A stretch of 64,000 bases of DNA from Alphaproteobacteria bacterium (GCA_021775805.1 JAJFHD010000014.1:1-64000); one strand, 5' to 3'; shown: positions 35,781 through 45,580, counted from the first letter of the stretch. Program-made: numbers and translations. Notes: a model not told the origin generated them from the sequence alone.

Positions 35781-35882
35781 GGTCTCAAAGTCAGGCGCAT
35801 AGCGTCCCAATTGCCGGCATCGTTACGAAACCTAGTGATTCTCGGTCCCGATGTCGAGGGTGTCAGGATATCAATCGCCGCG

Positions 35883-36920
35883 TCACTCCTGCCTGATCCG
35901 GAGTTCCGGATGAAACGCATTGACCACGAAGGCAAAGGTCACGTCATAGACAATGTCTTCAAGGCCTGTGTCCGTGCGTTTTTGAACCGTCACATTGCCG
36001 ACATCCTTGCCCTCGGCAATGCGTCCTGCCTCAAGCGCTGAATTCTGGCCTTGCGTCCATTTCAGGACGATATCGTCGACCGCCAGTTCCTTTTTCTCCG
36101 ACAGCAACTTAAGGGCCACCGCCTGGGGTTTGCCGCCGCCTTCGAAGGCGACCACGCGGGCCATCGGGTTAATGTAGGTAGGCAAACCGCCCTGGATGGC
36201 GAACATCGGATAGGGCGAATCGCGCTTGTCGTAATTCTGGTAGGGATTGAAGCCGTATCGGCGCATGCCCGGATTGTTGGGCACAAGGACCTGTCCGCCA
36301 GGATGGCGTTGTTTGAACTGAGCATAGGACTCCATCCGGGCAGGGATGGCCTTGAGTTTGCTGCCTGTCATCTCGCCGACGATGGCTTCGCCCATGAACT
36401 GCTGCCACCAGCTCTCCGTCTGTCTGTCATACATGACCAGATCGGAATTGCGCAGCTTGCCGGTGGTTCCAAAGTCCAGGACCTTCGAACCCAGCCTGCG
36501 GTCGAACACGATGGCCGAGTTGCACAGCGGGCAATAGGTCACCGAAACCGGTGTGTCACCCAACTGGTCGTTGACGATTTCATGCCACATCAGGACCCGT
36601 ACCGGGTAGGCGCGCACGAGGCCGTTGAGGGCGACCGTGATGACCGGCTCGGTATCGCCGATGTCTGACACATCAGACTGGGCCGCGAACTTCGGCTTGT
36701 CGATCGGCGGAATGCCGTCTTTCGGCGGGCCGCCGGACAGGATTTCCGAATAGTCGATGGCAGCTTTCGAGAAGTCGGTCGTCGACCATCCTTCTGCCTT
36801 CCATCGCTGGGCGCGTGGGTCATTGGCATCTGCAGCCGGGGACGAAGTAGCCAGTACCATGCCTGCAAGAACAACAAACATGGAGACTAAGAACGGTGAA
36901 TGATTCATTTTTCTGGTCAT
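35883..36920 (-). CDS. DUF3179 domain-containing exported protein
   Basis: The 345-residue protein has a signal peptide (LVSMFVVLAGMVLATSSPAA) and a DUF3179 domain covering nearly all the rest. Landmarks are ALNGLVRAYPVRVLMWHEIVND, given here as AYPVRVLMWHEIVND, then the Cys pair in TYCPLCNSAIVFDR (Cys130, Cys133), and SWWQQFMGEAIVGE. The CPLC pair suggests a metal or redox site. The biochemical role of the family is unknown. It ends 103 bases after the neighbouring TIGR02301 gene start, on the same strand. Confidence 0.88.
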   Translation of the reverse strand: MTRKMNHSPFLVSMFVVLAGMVLATSSPAADANDPRAQRWKAEGWSTTDFSKAAIDYSEILSGGPPKDGIPPIDKPKFAAQSDVSDIGDTEPVITVALNGLVRAYPVRVLMWHEIVNDQLGDTPVSVTYCPLCNSAIVFDRRLGSKVLDFGTTGKLRNSDLVMYDRQTESWWQQFMGEAIVGEMTGSKLKAIPARMESYAQFKQRHPGGQVLVPNNPGMRRYGFNPYQNYDKRDSPYPMFAIQGGLPTYINPMARVVAFEGGGKPQAVALKLLSEKKELAVDDIVLKWTQGQNSALEAGRIAEGKDVGNVTVQKRTDTGLEDIVYDVTFAFVVNAFHPELRIRQE

Positions 36921-36959
36921 AATGCGCCAAGATTGCCTTCAAATTGCTGTGACCGCCAA

Positions 36960-37397
36960 TCAATCCGCCGTGAAAAGGATCTGTGCCTTGCCGAGGATCA
37001 CGTCCAGGTTGGGCGTGTGCGGTCTGGACAGGGCTTCATCCATGGTCAGCCATTCGGCTTGTGCAGCATCGTCGCCAGCCTGCACGGTGCCGCTTGAAAA
37101 GTGACCTCCGAACACGACGATAGCGAAGTGATGCACAGCGCGACCGTCGTCGTTGTGTCGGATCGCGTCCACCACATCGATCAGCGTATCGAGCCTTGCC
37201 TGGGCCGCGGTTTCCTCCATCAGTTCCCGTTGGGCAGCAGCGCGCAGGGTTTCACCAAAACGGACGCGGCCGCCCGGCAGGCTCCACAGGCCTTTGCCCG
37301 GTTGCTTGCCGCGCTGCACGATCAGAAACCGGCCATTTTGCCAAACACACGCACTGACGCCGAGCCGCGGCACGCCTGTTGAACTGTCGTTGGACAT
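36960..37397 (-). CDS. NUDIX hydrolase
   Basis: The 145-residue protein has a Nudix box at residues 43-65 with G43, E49, R57, E58, E61 and E62 in place; the usual late Gly is Ala64. Such enzymes hydrolyse nucleoside diphosphate derivatives with Mg2+. The WSLPGGRVRFGE segment resembles MutT/ADP-ribose type members. ATG 37397 is preferred over an upstream start at 37466 that would overlap the divergent SRAP gene. Substrate unknown. Confidence 0.88.
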   Translation of the reverse strand: MSNDSSTGVPRLGVSACVWQNGRFLIVQRGKQPGKGLWSLPGGRVRFGETLRAAAQRELMEETAAQARLDTLIDVVDAIRHNDDGRAVHHFAIVVFGGHFSSGTVQAGDDAAQAEWLTMDEALSRPHTPNLDVILGKAQILFTAD

Positions 37398-37465
37398 GGG
37401 CCGGTTTCCGTGATGACGATGACTGATATACTGTTGACGAAACGCTGCTAGAGAGAGTTTACCCA

Positions 37466-38200
37466 ATGTGCGGGCGATACGCGATCACATCACCACCCGA
37501 GGCGGTTCGGGAATTTGCCGGGTACATGGACCAGCCCAATTTTCCGCCACGCTACAATATCGCCCCGACACAGCCTGTGCCGATCGTACGGCAGGACGCC
37601 GGCGTGCGGCAACTTTCGCTGGTGCGTTGGGGGCTGGTGCCAAGCTGGTCGAAGCAGGTCAGCCCCTCCAGTCCGCTGATCAACGCCCGCGCTGAGACAA
37701 TTTTCGAAAAGCCGTCATTCAGAAACGCCATTCGCCGCCGCCGATGCCTGTTTCCGCTCGATGGCTTCTACGAGTGGTATCGCGGTGCCCCCAGACGGCA
37801 GGCCTATTACGTCCGCGCCCGAGACCGCGGCCTTTATGCGATCGGCGGCATATGGGAACACTGGACAGGTTCTGACGGCAGTGAACTTGAATCCGCAGCC
37901 ATGATCACAACCCGGGCCAATGGCACACTGGCGCCAATTCACCATCGCATGCCCGTCGTCATTGCTCCGTCCGAGTTCGATCGCTGGCTTTCTACGGCTG
38001 AAAGCGAGGCTCGAAACCTGTCCGATCTGCTAGAACCGTCTCCAGACGACTGGCTCGAAGCCGTCGCCATCGGAGACCGGGTCAACAAGGTCGCCAATGA
38101 CGATCCCGACGTGCAGACACCGGTGTCGCCTGATGACGCAGGGGTATCGGAAGCCGACGCCAGTTCCGATAAGGGAGACGATCAACTGACCTTGCTCTGA
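37466..38200 (+). CDS. SRAP-domain protein (YedK/HMCES-like)
   Basis: SRAP proteins protect abasic sites in single-stranded DNA by forming a thiazolidine link through the N-terminal cysteine. Cys2 is present in MCGRYAI, and the active-site residues are seen in INARAET, GFYEWY (Glu) and HHRMPV (His). The 244-residue length fits; the last 35 residues are an acidic, low-complexity tail (DDAGVSEADASSDKGDD). No LexA box was seen in its 68-base upstream gap. Confidence 0.93.
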   Translation: MCGRYAITSPPEAVREFAGYMDQPNFPPRYNIAPTQPVPIVRQDAGVRQLSLVRWGLVPSWSKQVSPSSPLINARAETIFEKPSFRNAIRRRRCLFPLDGFYEWYRGAPRRQAYYVRARDRGLYAIGGIWEHWTGSDGSELESAAMITTRANGTLAPIHHRMPVVIAPSEFDRWLSTAESEARNLSDLLEPSPDDWLEAVAIGDRVNKVANDDPDVQTPVSPDDAGVSEADASSDKGDDQLTLL

Positions 38201-38244
38201 ACGTCCGCGTCCCAAGAACTCAACCTTCATCTAAGTGTATCGTT

Positions 38245-38322
38245 CACCGGCCTTGAGCCGGTGCCCATTGGCCTTTCGGTACGGTACAGATTTGGCGGGT
38301 GGGTGCCGGGTCGAAGCCCGGC
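38245..38322. terminator. Two hairpins between convergent SRAP and GNAT genes
   Basis: CACCGGC/GCCGGTG with loop CTTGA lies at 38245-38263, and GCCGGG/CCCGGC with a 6-base loop at 38305-38322. No long T-tract follows either stem. They probably separate the two convergent transcripts, or are small palindromic repeats. Confidence 0.4.
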
Positions 38323-38342
38323 AAACGGTGAGTTTAACGCTC

Positions 38343-38783
38343 TCAACGGTCGCCGCGTTTCGCCGGATCCAGCCAGCGGGCCATGGCCGTGCGGGGTTCA
38401 TGCAGATATCCGATCGACTCGTAAAACCCGCGAACCTGCGTATTGTCTTCCCGGATCAGGAGATTGAGTTTCCACACGCCTCTTGCAATCAGCCAGTCCT
38501 CGGCCGCATTCATGACATCGCGGCCATAGCCCGACCCCCGGCAATCGGGATCGACCGAAACATAGTAGACCGTGCCACGATGGCCGTCGTGGCCGACCAT
38601 GACACTGGCGACAATCCGGTCTCCGGCCTCGCCAACCAGTATCTCTGTCGATGGACTCTGACGTGCGAAGGCAATATCGTTGTGGGGGTCGTTGTGCGGC
38701 CGTGTCAGGCCGGCGTGTTTCCACAGATCAACGACGGTTTCCACGTCGCCGTCCACAATCGGACGGAATACAAGTCCGGTCAT
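38343..38783 (-). CDS. GNAT-family acetyltransferase (YpeA-like)
   Basis: The 146-residue protein has the acetyl-CoA-binding motif A in VDPDCRGSGYGRDVMNAAED and a C-terminal motif B region NTQVRGFYESIGY. The pattern matches the YpeA subgroup of N-acetyltransferases. Substrate is unknown. Its ATG follows GAGG by 8 bases and its start is 3 bases from the stop of the upstream dehydrogenase, so the two are co-transcribed. Confidence 0.88.
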   Translation of the reverse strand: MTGLVFRPIVDGDVETVVDLWKHAGLTRPHNDPHNDIAFARQSPSTEILVGEAGDRIVASVMVGHDGHRGTVYYVSVDPDCRGSGYGRDVMNAAEDWLIARGVWKLNLLIREDNTQVRGFYESIGYLHEPRTAMARWLDPAKRGDR

Positions 38784-38786
38784 GCC

Positions 38787-40226
38787 TCAGGCCTCGTTCA
38801 GGGGCAGCACTTTGCCCGGGTTGAGAATGCCGCCGGGATCAAGTGTCGATTTCAGCTGGCGCATCAGATCGAGTTCAACCGGATCCTTGATTGCCGGCAT
38901 CAGATCCCGCTTCATGCGCCCGATACCGTGTTCGGCGCTGATCGATCCGTCATAGGCCAGGACAATCTCGTGAACGATGTGGTTGACCGCCTCCCATTGT
39001 GAAAGAAAAGCGGCCTTGTCGCCGCCGATCGGCTGACTGACGTTGAAATGAACATTGCCGTCCCCGATGTGGCCGAATGCCACCGGCCGGGCATCGGGTA
39101 TATGCTTCACGATGGCTTCGCTCGCCTCACGGATAAAGGCAGGCATCTTTGATACCGGCACCGAGACGTCATGTTTGATGCTGCCGCCTTCCTTCTTCTG
39201 AACTTCGGACATGCCCGTGCGGAGCGACCAGAGAGCTTCGGCCTGGGCGCCCGACTCGGCAATCGTCGCGTCTTCGATAAGGCCGGCCTCAAAGCCGGCT
39301 TCCAGGATGCGTTCGCACGGGTCGCGAAGGACGCCTTCCTGTTCGCCGCCGGACAATTCCATTAGGACGTACCAGCCGTGTTCGCCGCTCAGCGGATCGC
39401 GGGCGCCCGGCAGGTGGCGTAACACGAACTCCAGCCCGATGCGCGGCATGATCTCAAACCCCGTGACCCGGCCGCCGGAGATCGCGTTGGCATGGGACAG
39501 CAACTCGACGGACGCTTCCGGTCCTGCGACCGCGATGAAGGCAGTGGCCACATCGCGCGGCTTTGGGAAGAGCTTCAGCACGGCCGCCGTTATCACGCCC
39601 AGAGTGCCCTCGGCACCGATGAACAGGTTTGTCAGGTTGTAGCCGGTGTTGTCCTTGCGCAGTGACCGCAGCCCGTTCCAGATCCGCCCGTCGGCCAGCA
39701 CGACCTCAAGGCCAAGCGCCAGGTTGCGCGCATTGCCATAGGCGAGCACCGCCGTACCGCCGGCATTTGACGACAGGTTGCCACCGATCTGGCAGCTGCC
39801 TTCCGAGCCCAGCGACAGCGGATACAGACGATCGACCCGATCGGCTGCCGCTTGGACGGATGCCAGAACGCAGCCGGCCTCGACCGTGATCGTATTGTCA
39901 AGAGGGTCGATACTCCTGATCCGGTTCAGCCGGCTCAGGGAGAGCACGATTTCATGACCCGACTCGAATGGAATCTGACCGCCGACCAGCCCGGTATTGC
40001 CGCCTTGGGGAACCACTGCCGTTCCGGTTCTGCTGGCAATTTCGAGAATGCCGGAAACCTCCTGGGTGGAACCGGGACGCAGCACCATCGCGGCATTGCC
40101 AAAGTAGCGGTCGCGTCCTTCACACAGGTAGGTTGCCATCTCGTCATGTCCGGTGATCGCATTGCCCGGGCCGACAGTTGCCGCCAACTGCGCCAGGACT
40201 TCATCGGAGGGTTTCTTGTTTATCAT
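38787..40226 (-). CDS. FAD-linked D-2-hydroxyacid dehydrogenase (D-2-hydroxyglutarate type)
   Basis: The 479-residue protein has the PCMH-type FAD domain (VVPQGGNTGLVGGQ at residues 71-84) and the FAD-oxidase C domain with HIGDGNVHFN near 386-395 and AEHGIGRMKRD near 431-441, where the two His are typical metal ligands. This matches GlcD/D2HGDH (COG0277). D-2-hydroxyglutarate or a similar D-2-hydroxyacid is the likely substrate, with electrons passed to ETF or quinone. The GNAT gene follows directly. Confidence 0.9.
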   Translation of the reverse strand: MINKKPSDEVLAQLAATVGPGNAITGHDEMATYLCEGRDRYFGNAAMVLRPGSTQEVSGILEIASRTGTAVVPQGGNTGLVGGQIPFESGHEIVLSLSRLNRIRSIDPLDNTITVEAGCVLASVQAAADRVDRLYPLSLGSEGSCQIGGNLSSNAGGTAVLAYGNARNLALGLEVVLADGRIWNGLRSLRKDNTGYNLTNLFIGAEGTLGVITAAVLKLFPKPRDVATAFIAVAGPEASVELLSHANAISGGRVTGFEIMPRIGLEFVLRHLPGARDPLSGEHGWYVLMELSGGEQEGVLRDPCERILEAGFEAGLIEDATIAESGAQAEALWSLRTGMSEVQKKEGGSIKHDVSVPVSKMPAFIREASEAIVKHIPDARPVAFGHIGDGNVHFNVSQPIGGDKAAFLSQWEAVNHIVHEIVLAYDGSISAEHGIGRMKRDLMPAIKDPVELDLMRQLKSTLDPGGILNPGKVLPLNEA

Positions 40227-40438
40227 TGATTAACGGTTCCGGTTCATGCTGCATTTTGGATAGTGTGAATTGTGCCCCGAGTCCAGCGCGGCTCATGTTG
40301 AACAATAGCTTTAAGTCGGGGTCGCCAACGGGTTTGCAGAATACCCGCCAACGCCCTCACATGTCACTTTAAGGCGCACACTTAATTTCGAAAAATCAAC
40401 AAGTTATTAACAGAACGTGAATCGATTTCTTGAGCGTC

Positions 40439-41449
40439 TCAGGTCGCGACGTGGGGTCTTCCAGCAACCTCGTCCCGGGGTGCCGCGGCGCGCCTGAGAC
40501 GATCGTTTATCGCCTCGCCGAGACCGTGGTCGGGTATCGCCATGACCGCAATAGCGTCGGGAGAGCGTTCGTCCAGACGGCGCAAATAGGCAAACAGATT
40601 CGCAGCAGCCTCAGTCAGATCGCCGCTCGGGCTGAGATTGAGAACAGGGCCGGTTGGGTTCGGAACCGACCGCCCAAAAGCCAGCAGGGCTTCGTGTTCC
40701 CTGACATCCGTGGCCTCCAGCCGCACGGCAGCACGGGGTGCGTAGTGACTGGTCAGCTGGCCCGGAGCCGCGGGCGCCGCCGGATCCGAAACGCCGTCTT
40801 TCAAGGGGTGACCGAGGACCGTTTCCAGGTCCGGCCGGGCGACGCCGCCGGTCCGCAACAGACAGGGTCCGTCATCGCCGAAACCGACGATGGTCGATTC
40901 AACACCGATGTCACAAGGCCCGCCGTCGAGGATCATGGCAATGTCGTCACCGAAGTCGCCGCGCACGTGATCGGCAGTGGTCGGACTGATACGCCCTGAC
41001 CGGTTGGCGCTGGGGGCGACGATGGGGCGGTCCACCGCTTTCAGCAGCGCCCGGGCAAGAGGATGTGCCGGAACGCGGATCGCCACAGTATCCAGTCCGG
41101 CAGACGCCAGCAGCGATACCGGGCAGTCTCGCCGCCGCGGCACCACCAGCGTGAGTGGTCCGGGCCAGAAGGTCTCTGCCAGTCTCACGGCATCGCCGGC
41201 AAAGACAGCGATCGATCTGGCCTGCTCGAACGAGGCCACATGAACGATCAGCGGGTTGAAGTGGGGCCGTCCCTTGGTTTCGAATATCCCGGCGACGGCA
41301 AGATCGTTTGTGGCATCGCCGCCCAGCCCGTAGACCGTCTCGGTCGGAAATGCCACCAGGAGGCCCTGGACCAGAAGTTCCGCTGCCCGTTCAAGGTCGG
41401 AGCCCGGTTTTTTCCCCGGGCCAATGGTCTTTGAGTCGGAATTGCACAT
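40439..41449 (-). CDS. tsaC: Threonylcarbamoyl-AMP synthase (Sua5 type)
   Basis: The enzyme makes threonylcarbamoyl-AMP for the t6A37 modification of ANN-decoding tRNAs. The 336-residue protein has the YrdC domain with PTETVYGLG (residues 35-43), KGRP (59-62), FWPGPLTLV and PSANRSG, plus the C-terminal Sua5 domain after SHYAPRA. ATG 41449 was chosen from homology; the frame continues to 41527 without similarity. It is divergent from the acyl-CoA dehydrogenase operon. Confidence 0.93.
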   Translation of the reverse strand: MCNSDSKTIGPGKKPGSDLERAAELLVQGLLVAFPTETVYGLGGDATNDLAVAGIFETKGRPHFNPLIVHVASFEQARSIAVFAGDAVRLAETFWPGPLTLVVPRRRDCPVSLLASAGLDTVAIRVPAHPLARALLKAVDRPIVAPSANRSGRISPTTADHVRGDFGDDIAMILDGGPCDIGVESTIVGFGDDGPCLLRTGGVARPDLETVLGHPLKDGVSDPAAPAAPGQLTSHYAPRAAVRLEATDVREHEALLAFGRSVPNPTGPVLNLSPSGDLTEAAANLFAYLRRLDERSPDAIAVMAIPDHGLGEAINDRLRRAAAPRDEVAGRPHVAT

Positions 41450-41627
41450 TGACGTTGAACTGCTGCCCGCTAAAGTCGGTGCGAAAAGATAAACCGTCCA
41501 CCTTGCCTGTATGGCAAAGTGGTGCATGTGATCGGCGGTTTAAGCGCAGGCGGCGGCGGCGTCAAGCAAGCCCGGCAGGCAACCGGCGCACCACCGGGTC
41601 ATCAGGCAGGACTGTCAGAGGAATCGA

Positions 41628-43388
41628 ATGACGTTCAAGGCACAGGTCGACGACATCCGACACACACTCAGCCACATCACGAAGTTCGACCAACAGCGGG
41701 CCGCCGGCTACTTTCCGGAACTGGACGGCGACCTGCTTGATGCCATCCTGACGGAGGCCGGTCGCTTTGCCAACGATGTCATCGCACCGATAAACTTCCC
41801 CGGCGACCAGCGCGGCGCCAAACTGGACGGCGGCGGCGTGACCATGCCTCCAGGCTGGCGCGATGCTTATGAGCAATGGGCACAGGCCGGTTGGGGCGCT
41901 CTTCCCTGCCGTGCGAAACATGGCGGCCAGGGTCTGCCTCTGCAGGTTGGTCTGGCGGTTCAGGAGATCTGGAACTCGGCGTCCATGGCGTTTGGCATCG
42001 GCACCATCCTCACGCAGGGTGCGGTTGAGGCGATCTACGAACATGGCAGCGAAGCGTTGCAGGCCAAATATCTGCCTGCCATGATTTCCGGCGCGTGGAT
42101 GGGGACGATGAACCTGACGGAGCCGCAGGCCGGATCGGACCTCGCCGCCATCAGGGCGACGGCGGAACCCCGCGGCGACGGCACCTACGCCATCAAGGGT
42201 AGCAAGATTTTCATCACCTATGGCGATCATGACCTGACCGATAACATTGTTCATCTGGTCCTGGCCCGCTTGCCGGACGCGCCGGCGGGGACACGGGGAA
42301 TATCGCTTTTCCTGGTACCCAAGTACCTCGTCAATGACGACGGCTCGCTAGGCGAGCGGAACGATGTTGCCTGTGCCGGGCTCGAGCACAAGCTGGGCAT
42401 CCACGCGAGTGCTACCTGCGTCATGGCCTTCGGCGAGAACGGCGGCGCGACCGGGTGGCTGCTTGGTCAAGAGAACAAGGGCCTGGCCTGCATGTTCACC
42501 ATGATGAACAACGCCCGTCTCCATGTCGGTATCCAGGGCGTGGCGATCGCGGAACGCGCCTATCAGCAGGCGCTTGGCTACGCGCACGATAGACGGCAGG
42601 GTCGCAGGCCCGGCGGCCATGAAGCTGCACCGATCGTCGAGCATCCCGACGTCCGGCGCATGCTGATGATCATGAAGAGTTACGCGGCGGCGGCCCGTTC
42701 CATCTGTTATCTGACGGCGCAGGCGCTCGATCAGGCACGCCTTGCCCCGGATGAAGCAGACCGTGTCGCCGGTCAGGATCTGGCGGATCTTCTTACACCA
42801 GTTGCCAAGGCCTTCAGCACGGACATCGGTGTCGAGGTTGCCTCGATGGGCATCCAGGTGCACGGCGGCATGGGCTTCATCGAGGAAACCGGCGCGGCAC
42901 AGCATTACCGCGACGCCCGCATTGCGCCGATCTATGAAGGAACCAACGGCATTCAGGCGATCGATCTGGTCGCACGTAAACTGCCGGTCAAGGGCGGTGA
43001 GGTCGTGCGCAAATTTCTTGCCGGCATCCGGGAGGATGTCGATTTGATTCTCGAGGGCGAGAACATTTCACTTGGCCACACCGGTCACCGGTTGTCCGAG
43101 GCCGTAAAGGCTCTGTCCGAGACGACCGACTGGATTCTTCAACGGGGCGCCGACGAGCCCGATAGGGTGCTGGCCGGTGCGGCGGGTTACCTGCGGATGT
43201 TCGGTCTGGTTGCCGGCGGCGTCGCGTTGGTGCGCGGCGCGCGCGCTTGTGGCCGCGACGGCGCTGAGTTGAACCTGGCCCGGTTCTTCTGCGAAAACAT
43301 CGTGCCTCACGTTGCCGGGCTGTCTGTGTCCGTCACCGCCGGCGCCGACAGCCTGCTTGCCATGCCTGACGATCAACTGGCCCTGTGA
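41628..43388 (+). CDS. Acyl-CoA dehydrogenase (long form with C-terminal extension)
   Basis: The 586-residue flavoenzyme has the acyl-CoA dehydrogenase N-terminal, middle (MNLTEPQAGSDLAAI, about 160-174) and C-terminal domains, with the catalytic Glu in APIYEGTNGIQA near residue 437, and the extra C-terminal domain of the 580-600-residue class. It oxidises an acyl-CoA to the enoyl-CoA and passes electrons to ETF. It heads an operon with an SDR, a histone deacetylase-like enzyme and xseB. AGAGGA precedes the ATG. Confidence 0.94.
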   Translation: MTFKAQVDDIRHTLSHITKFDQQRAAGYFPELDGDLLDAILTEAGRFANDVIAPINFPGDQRGAKLDGGGVTMPPGWRDAYEQWAQAGWGALPCRAKHGGQGLPLQVGLAVQEIWNSASMAFGIGTILTQGAVEAIYEHGSEALQAKYLPAMISGAWMGTMNLTEPQAGSDLAAIRATAEPRGDGTYAIKGSKIFITYGDHDLTDNIVHLVLARLPDAPAGTRGISLFLVPKYLVNDDGSLGERNDVACAGLEHKLGIHASATCVMAFGENGGATGWLLGQENKGLACMFTMMNNARLHVGIQGVAIAERAYQQALGYAHDRRQGRRPGGHEAAPIVEHPDVRRMLMIMKSYAAAARSICYLTAQALDQARLAPDEADRVAGQDLADLLTPVAKAFSTDIGVEVASMGIQVHGGMGFIEETGAAQHYRDARIAPIYEGTNGIQAIDLVARKLPVKGGEVVRKFLAGIREDVDLILEGENISLGHTGHRLSEAVKALSETTDWILQRGADEPDRVLAGAAGYLRMFGLVAGGVALVRGARACGRDGAELNLARFFCENIVPHVAGLSVSVTAGADSLLAMPDDQLAL

Positions 43389-43404
43389 ACCCGGAGTTTT
43401 TTGC

Positions 43405-44286
43405 ATGAAACCTCTCAAGGACAAGACACTGTTCATCACCGGCGGCAGCCGCGGTATCGGCCTGGCCATCGGGCTGCGGGCCGCGCGGGACGGCGCCAAT
43501 GTGGCGATCGCTGCCAAAACCGCCGAACCTCATCCAAAACTTGAGGGTACGATCTATACCGCCGCGGAAGAAATCGATGCGGCAGGAGGCCGGGCGCTCC
43601 CTCTGGTGGTTGACGTCCGTGATGAAGAGTCCGTCCAAAATGCTGTAAACGAAACAGTTTCCCGGTTCGGTGGAATCGATGTTTGCGTCAACAACGCAAG
43701 CGCCATTCAGATGACCGGCACCCTGGAAACCGACATGAAGCGATATGACCTGATGCATCAGGTCAACACGCGCGGCACCTATCTTGTTTCGAAATGCTGC
43801 CTGCCCCACCTGCTCGAAGTCTCCAATCCGCATATACTCAATCTGGCGCCGCCGCTGGATATGAGCGCCAAATGGTTCGCCCCTCACGTGGCCTACACCA
43901 TGGCCAAGTTCGGTATGAGCATGTGTGTTTTGGGAATGGCGGAGGAGTTCCGCGAAAGCGGCGTGGCCGTGAACGCGTTGTGGCCGAGGACAACCATCGC
44001 GACTGCCGCCGTGAAATTCGTCGTCGGCGACGATGCCATGGTTCTCGGCAGCCGGACGCCGGACATCATGGCCGATGCGGCTTATGCCATTGTGACCAAA
44101 CCGTCGAAGGAATTCACCGGTCAGTTCTGCATCGATGACACCTTCCTGGCGGCCGAAGGCGTGACCGATTTCGACCGCTACAGGGTCGATCCGACCCACG
44201 ACCTTTATCCGGACTTTTTTGTTCCCGAAGACAGCATTCCACCGGCCTCGCTCAAGGCGGCAAATCAAGCCAGGACAGATCAATGA
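43405..44286 (+). CDS. HSDL2-like short-chain dehydrogenase with Ser-to-Ala in the catalytic triad position
   Basis: The 293-residue protein has the cofactor loop TGGSRGIG (12-19), the NNAS element, and YTMAK with Tyr164 and Lys168. In HSDL2-type SDRs the catalytic Ser sits in an LSPPL motif; here the motif is LAPPL with Ala148 (codon GCG at 43846-43848). The protein otherwise aligns well with the HSDL2 type. It follows the acyl-CoA dehydrogenase by 16 bases and overlaps the HDAC gene by 4 bases. It may act on fatty acyl derivatives, or be less active. Confidence 0.88.
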   Translation: MKPLKDKTLFITGGSRGIGLAIGLRAARDGANVAIAAKTAEPHPKLEGTIYTAAEEIDAAGGRALPLVVDVRDEESVQNAVNETVSRFGGIDVCVNNASAIQMTGTLETDMKRYDLMHQVNTRGTYLVSKCCLPHLLEVSNPHILNLAPPLDMSAKWFAPHVAYTMAKFGMSMCVLGMAEEFRESGVAVNALWPRTTIATAAVKFVVGDDAMVLGSRTPDIMADAAYAIVTKPSKEFTGQFCIDDTFLAAEGVTDFDRYRVDPTHDLYPDFFVPEDSIPPASLKAANQARTDQ

Positions 44287-45224
44287 CGACGTTGCTTATC
44301 ACCCACGACGCCTTTGCCGGCCACGAAACACCCTCCGGCCATCCCGAGCGGGCCGACCGCATCAGGGCCGTCCGCAAGGTGCTGGACGCTGACGCTTTCG
44401 ACACGCTCAAACGTGTGGAAGCCGCCATGGGATCGACCGAGGATGTGGTCCGGGCCCATCCGCAGAGTTTTATCGACCTGATTCGCCGCGCGGTACCCGG
44501 CGAAGACGAGGACTCGGTGCCGCTCGATCCGGACACCTGGGCATCGCCGGGAAGCTGGGAAGCCGCCATGCGCGCCGTCGGTGCTGCCAAGCAGGCTGTG
44601 GATCAGGTCGTGACCGGCGAGGTCGACAATGCGTTCTGTGCGGTGCGTCCGCCCGGACACCATGCCGAGGCGAACCGGGCCATGGGGTTTTGCCTGTTCA
44701 ACACGATTGCCGTTGCCGCTCATTACGCCCGGGACGTTCATGGCCTGGAAAGGGTCGCGGTGGTTGATTTTGATGTGCATCACGGCAACGGCACCCAGGA
44801 CATCTTCTGGAGCGATCGCAATCTGGTCTACAGTTCCACCCATCAGATGCCGCTTTATCCGGGAACCGGTGCCCGGACTGAAACAGGCGAGGGCAACATA
44901 TTCAATGCGCCGCTGTCGCCCGGCGACGGCGGCGACCGGTTCAGGGAGGCGATTACTTCCGTGGTGATCCCGGCCCTTGAGAACATGGCGCCCGACCTGA
45001 TCATGATTTCCGCCGGGTTCGACGCCCATCGCGACGATCCGCTGGCCAATCTCAACCTCACCGAAGAGGATTTTGCATGGGTCACGGCCCGCCTGATGGA
45101 TGTTGCGGACAAAACCGCCTCGGGACGTATTGTCTCGCTGCTCGAGGGCGGGTATGACTTGCGCGCACTTGCCGCATCCACCGCCACCCATGTGCGCACG
45201 CTGATGCAGGCCGGATCTGATTGA
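44283..45224 (+). CDS. Histone deacetylase superfamily protein
   Basis: The 313-residue zinc hydrolase has the class II-like motif [16 protein letters not shown] (about 120-135) and the metal site [12 protein letters not shown] (about 161-172), with a later [12 protein letters not shown]. Bacterial members act on acetylated small molecules, acylpolyamines or proteins. It starts inside the end of the SDR gene (ATGA overlap) and is followed by xseB with a 16-base gap. This HDAC-xseB order is common in Rhizobiales-like genomes. Confidence 0.93.
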   Translation: MTTLLITHDAFAGHETPSGHPERADRIRAVRKVLDADAFDTLKRVEAAMGSTEDVVRAHPQSFIDLIRRAVPGEDEDSVPLDPDTWASPGSWEAAMRAVGAAKQAVDQVVTGEVDNAFCAVRPPGHHAEANRAMGFCLFNTIAVAAHYARDVHGLERVAVVDFDVHHGNGTQDIFWSDRNLVYSSTHQMPLYPGTGARTETGEGNIFNAPLSPGDGGDRFREAITSVVIPALENMAPDLIMISAGFDAHRDDPLANLNLTEEDFAWVTARLMDVADKTASGRIVSLLEGGYDLRALAASTATHVRTLMQAGSD

Positions 45225-45240
45225 CGGGAGGCTGAACCGA

Positions 45241-45504
45241 ATGGCTGCGGAAAAACCTGAAGCAGGCGATGAAGACATTGCGAGCCTGAGTTTCGAAAAG
45301 GCACTGGCCGAACTCGAGCAGATCGTCGGCAAGCTCGAGGGCGGTAGCGTTGAACTTGAGGATTCGATCGCCATCTACGAGCGCGGCGAAAAACTCAAAG
45401 CCCACTGCGACGCGCTGTTAAAAAATGCCGAGGCCCGGATTGAAAAGATCACCCTGTCATCGGACGGCAAACCGGCAGGCGTGGAACCGATGGACGCGGA
45501 TTGA
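45241..45504 (+). CDS. xseB: Exodeoxyribonuclease VII small subunit
   Basis: XseB is the small subunit of exonuclease VII, which degrades single-stranded DNA. The 87-residue helical protein has [20 protein letters not shown] and the following [19 protein letters not shown] pattern. GGGAGG precedes the ATG. In related genomes dxs usually follows; here a 2.9-kb segment intervenes. Confidence 0.95.
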   Translation: MAAEKPEAGDEDIASLSFEKALAELEQIVGKLEGGSVELEDSIAIYERGEKLKAHCDALLKNAEARIEKITLSSDGKPAGVEPMDAD

Positions 45505-45566
45505 GTCTGATCCCTGTCGATAATTTGCATTGTTGCGTTCCGCTTGAAGTACACCGCCCGCCGGCG

Positions 45567-45580
45567 CAAAGCGCGCTTTG
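45567..45580. repeat. 14-base perfect palindrome
   Basis: CAAAGCGCGCTTTG lies 63 bases after the xseB stop. It could be a protein-binding site or a small hairpin; no T-tract follows. Confidence 0.35.
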
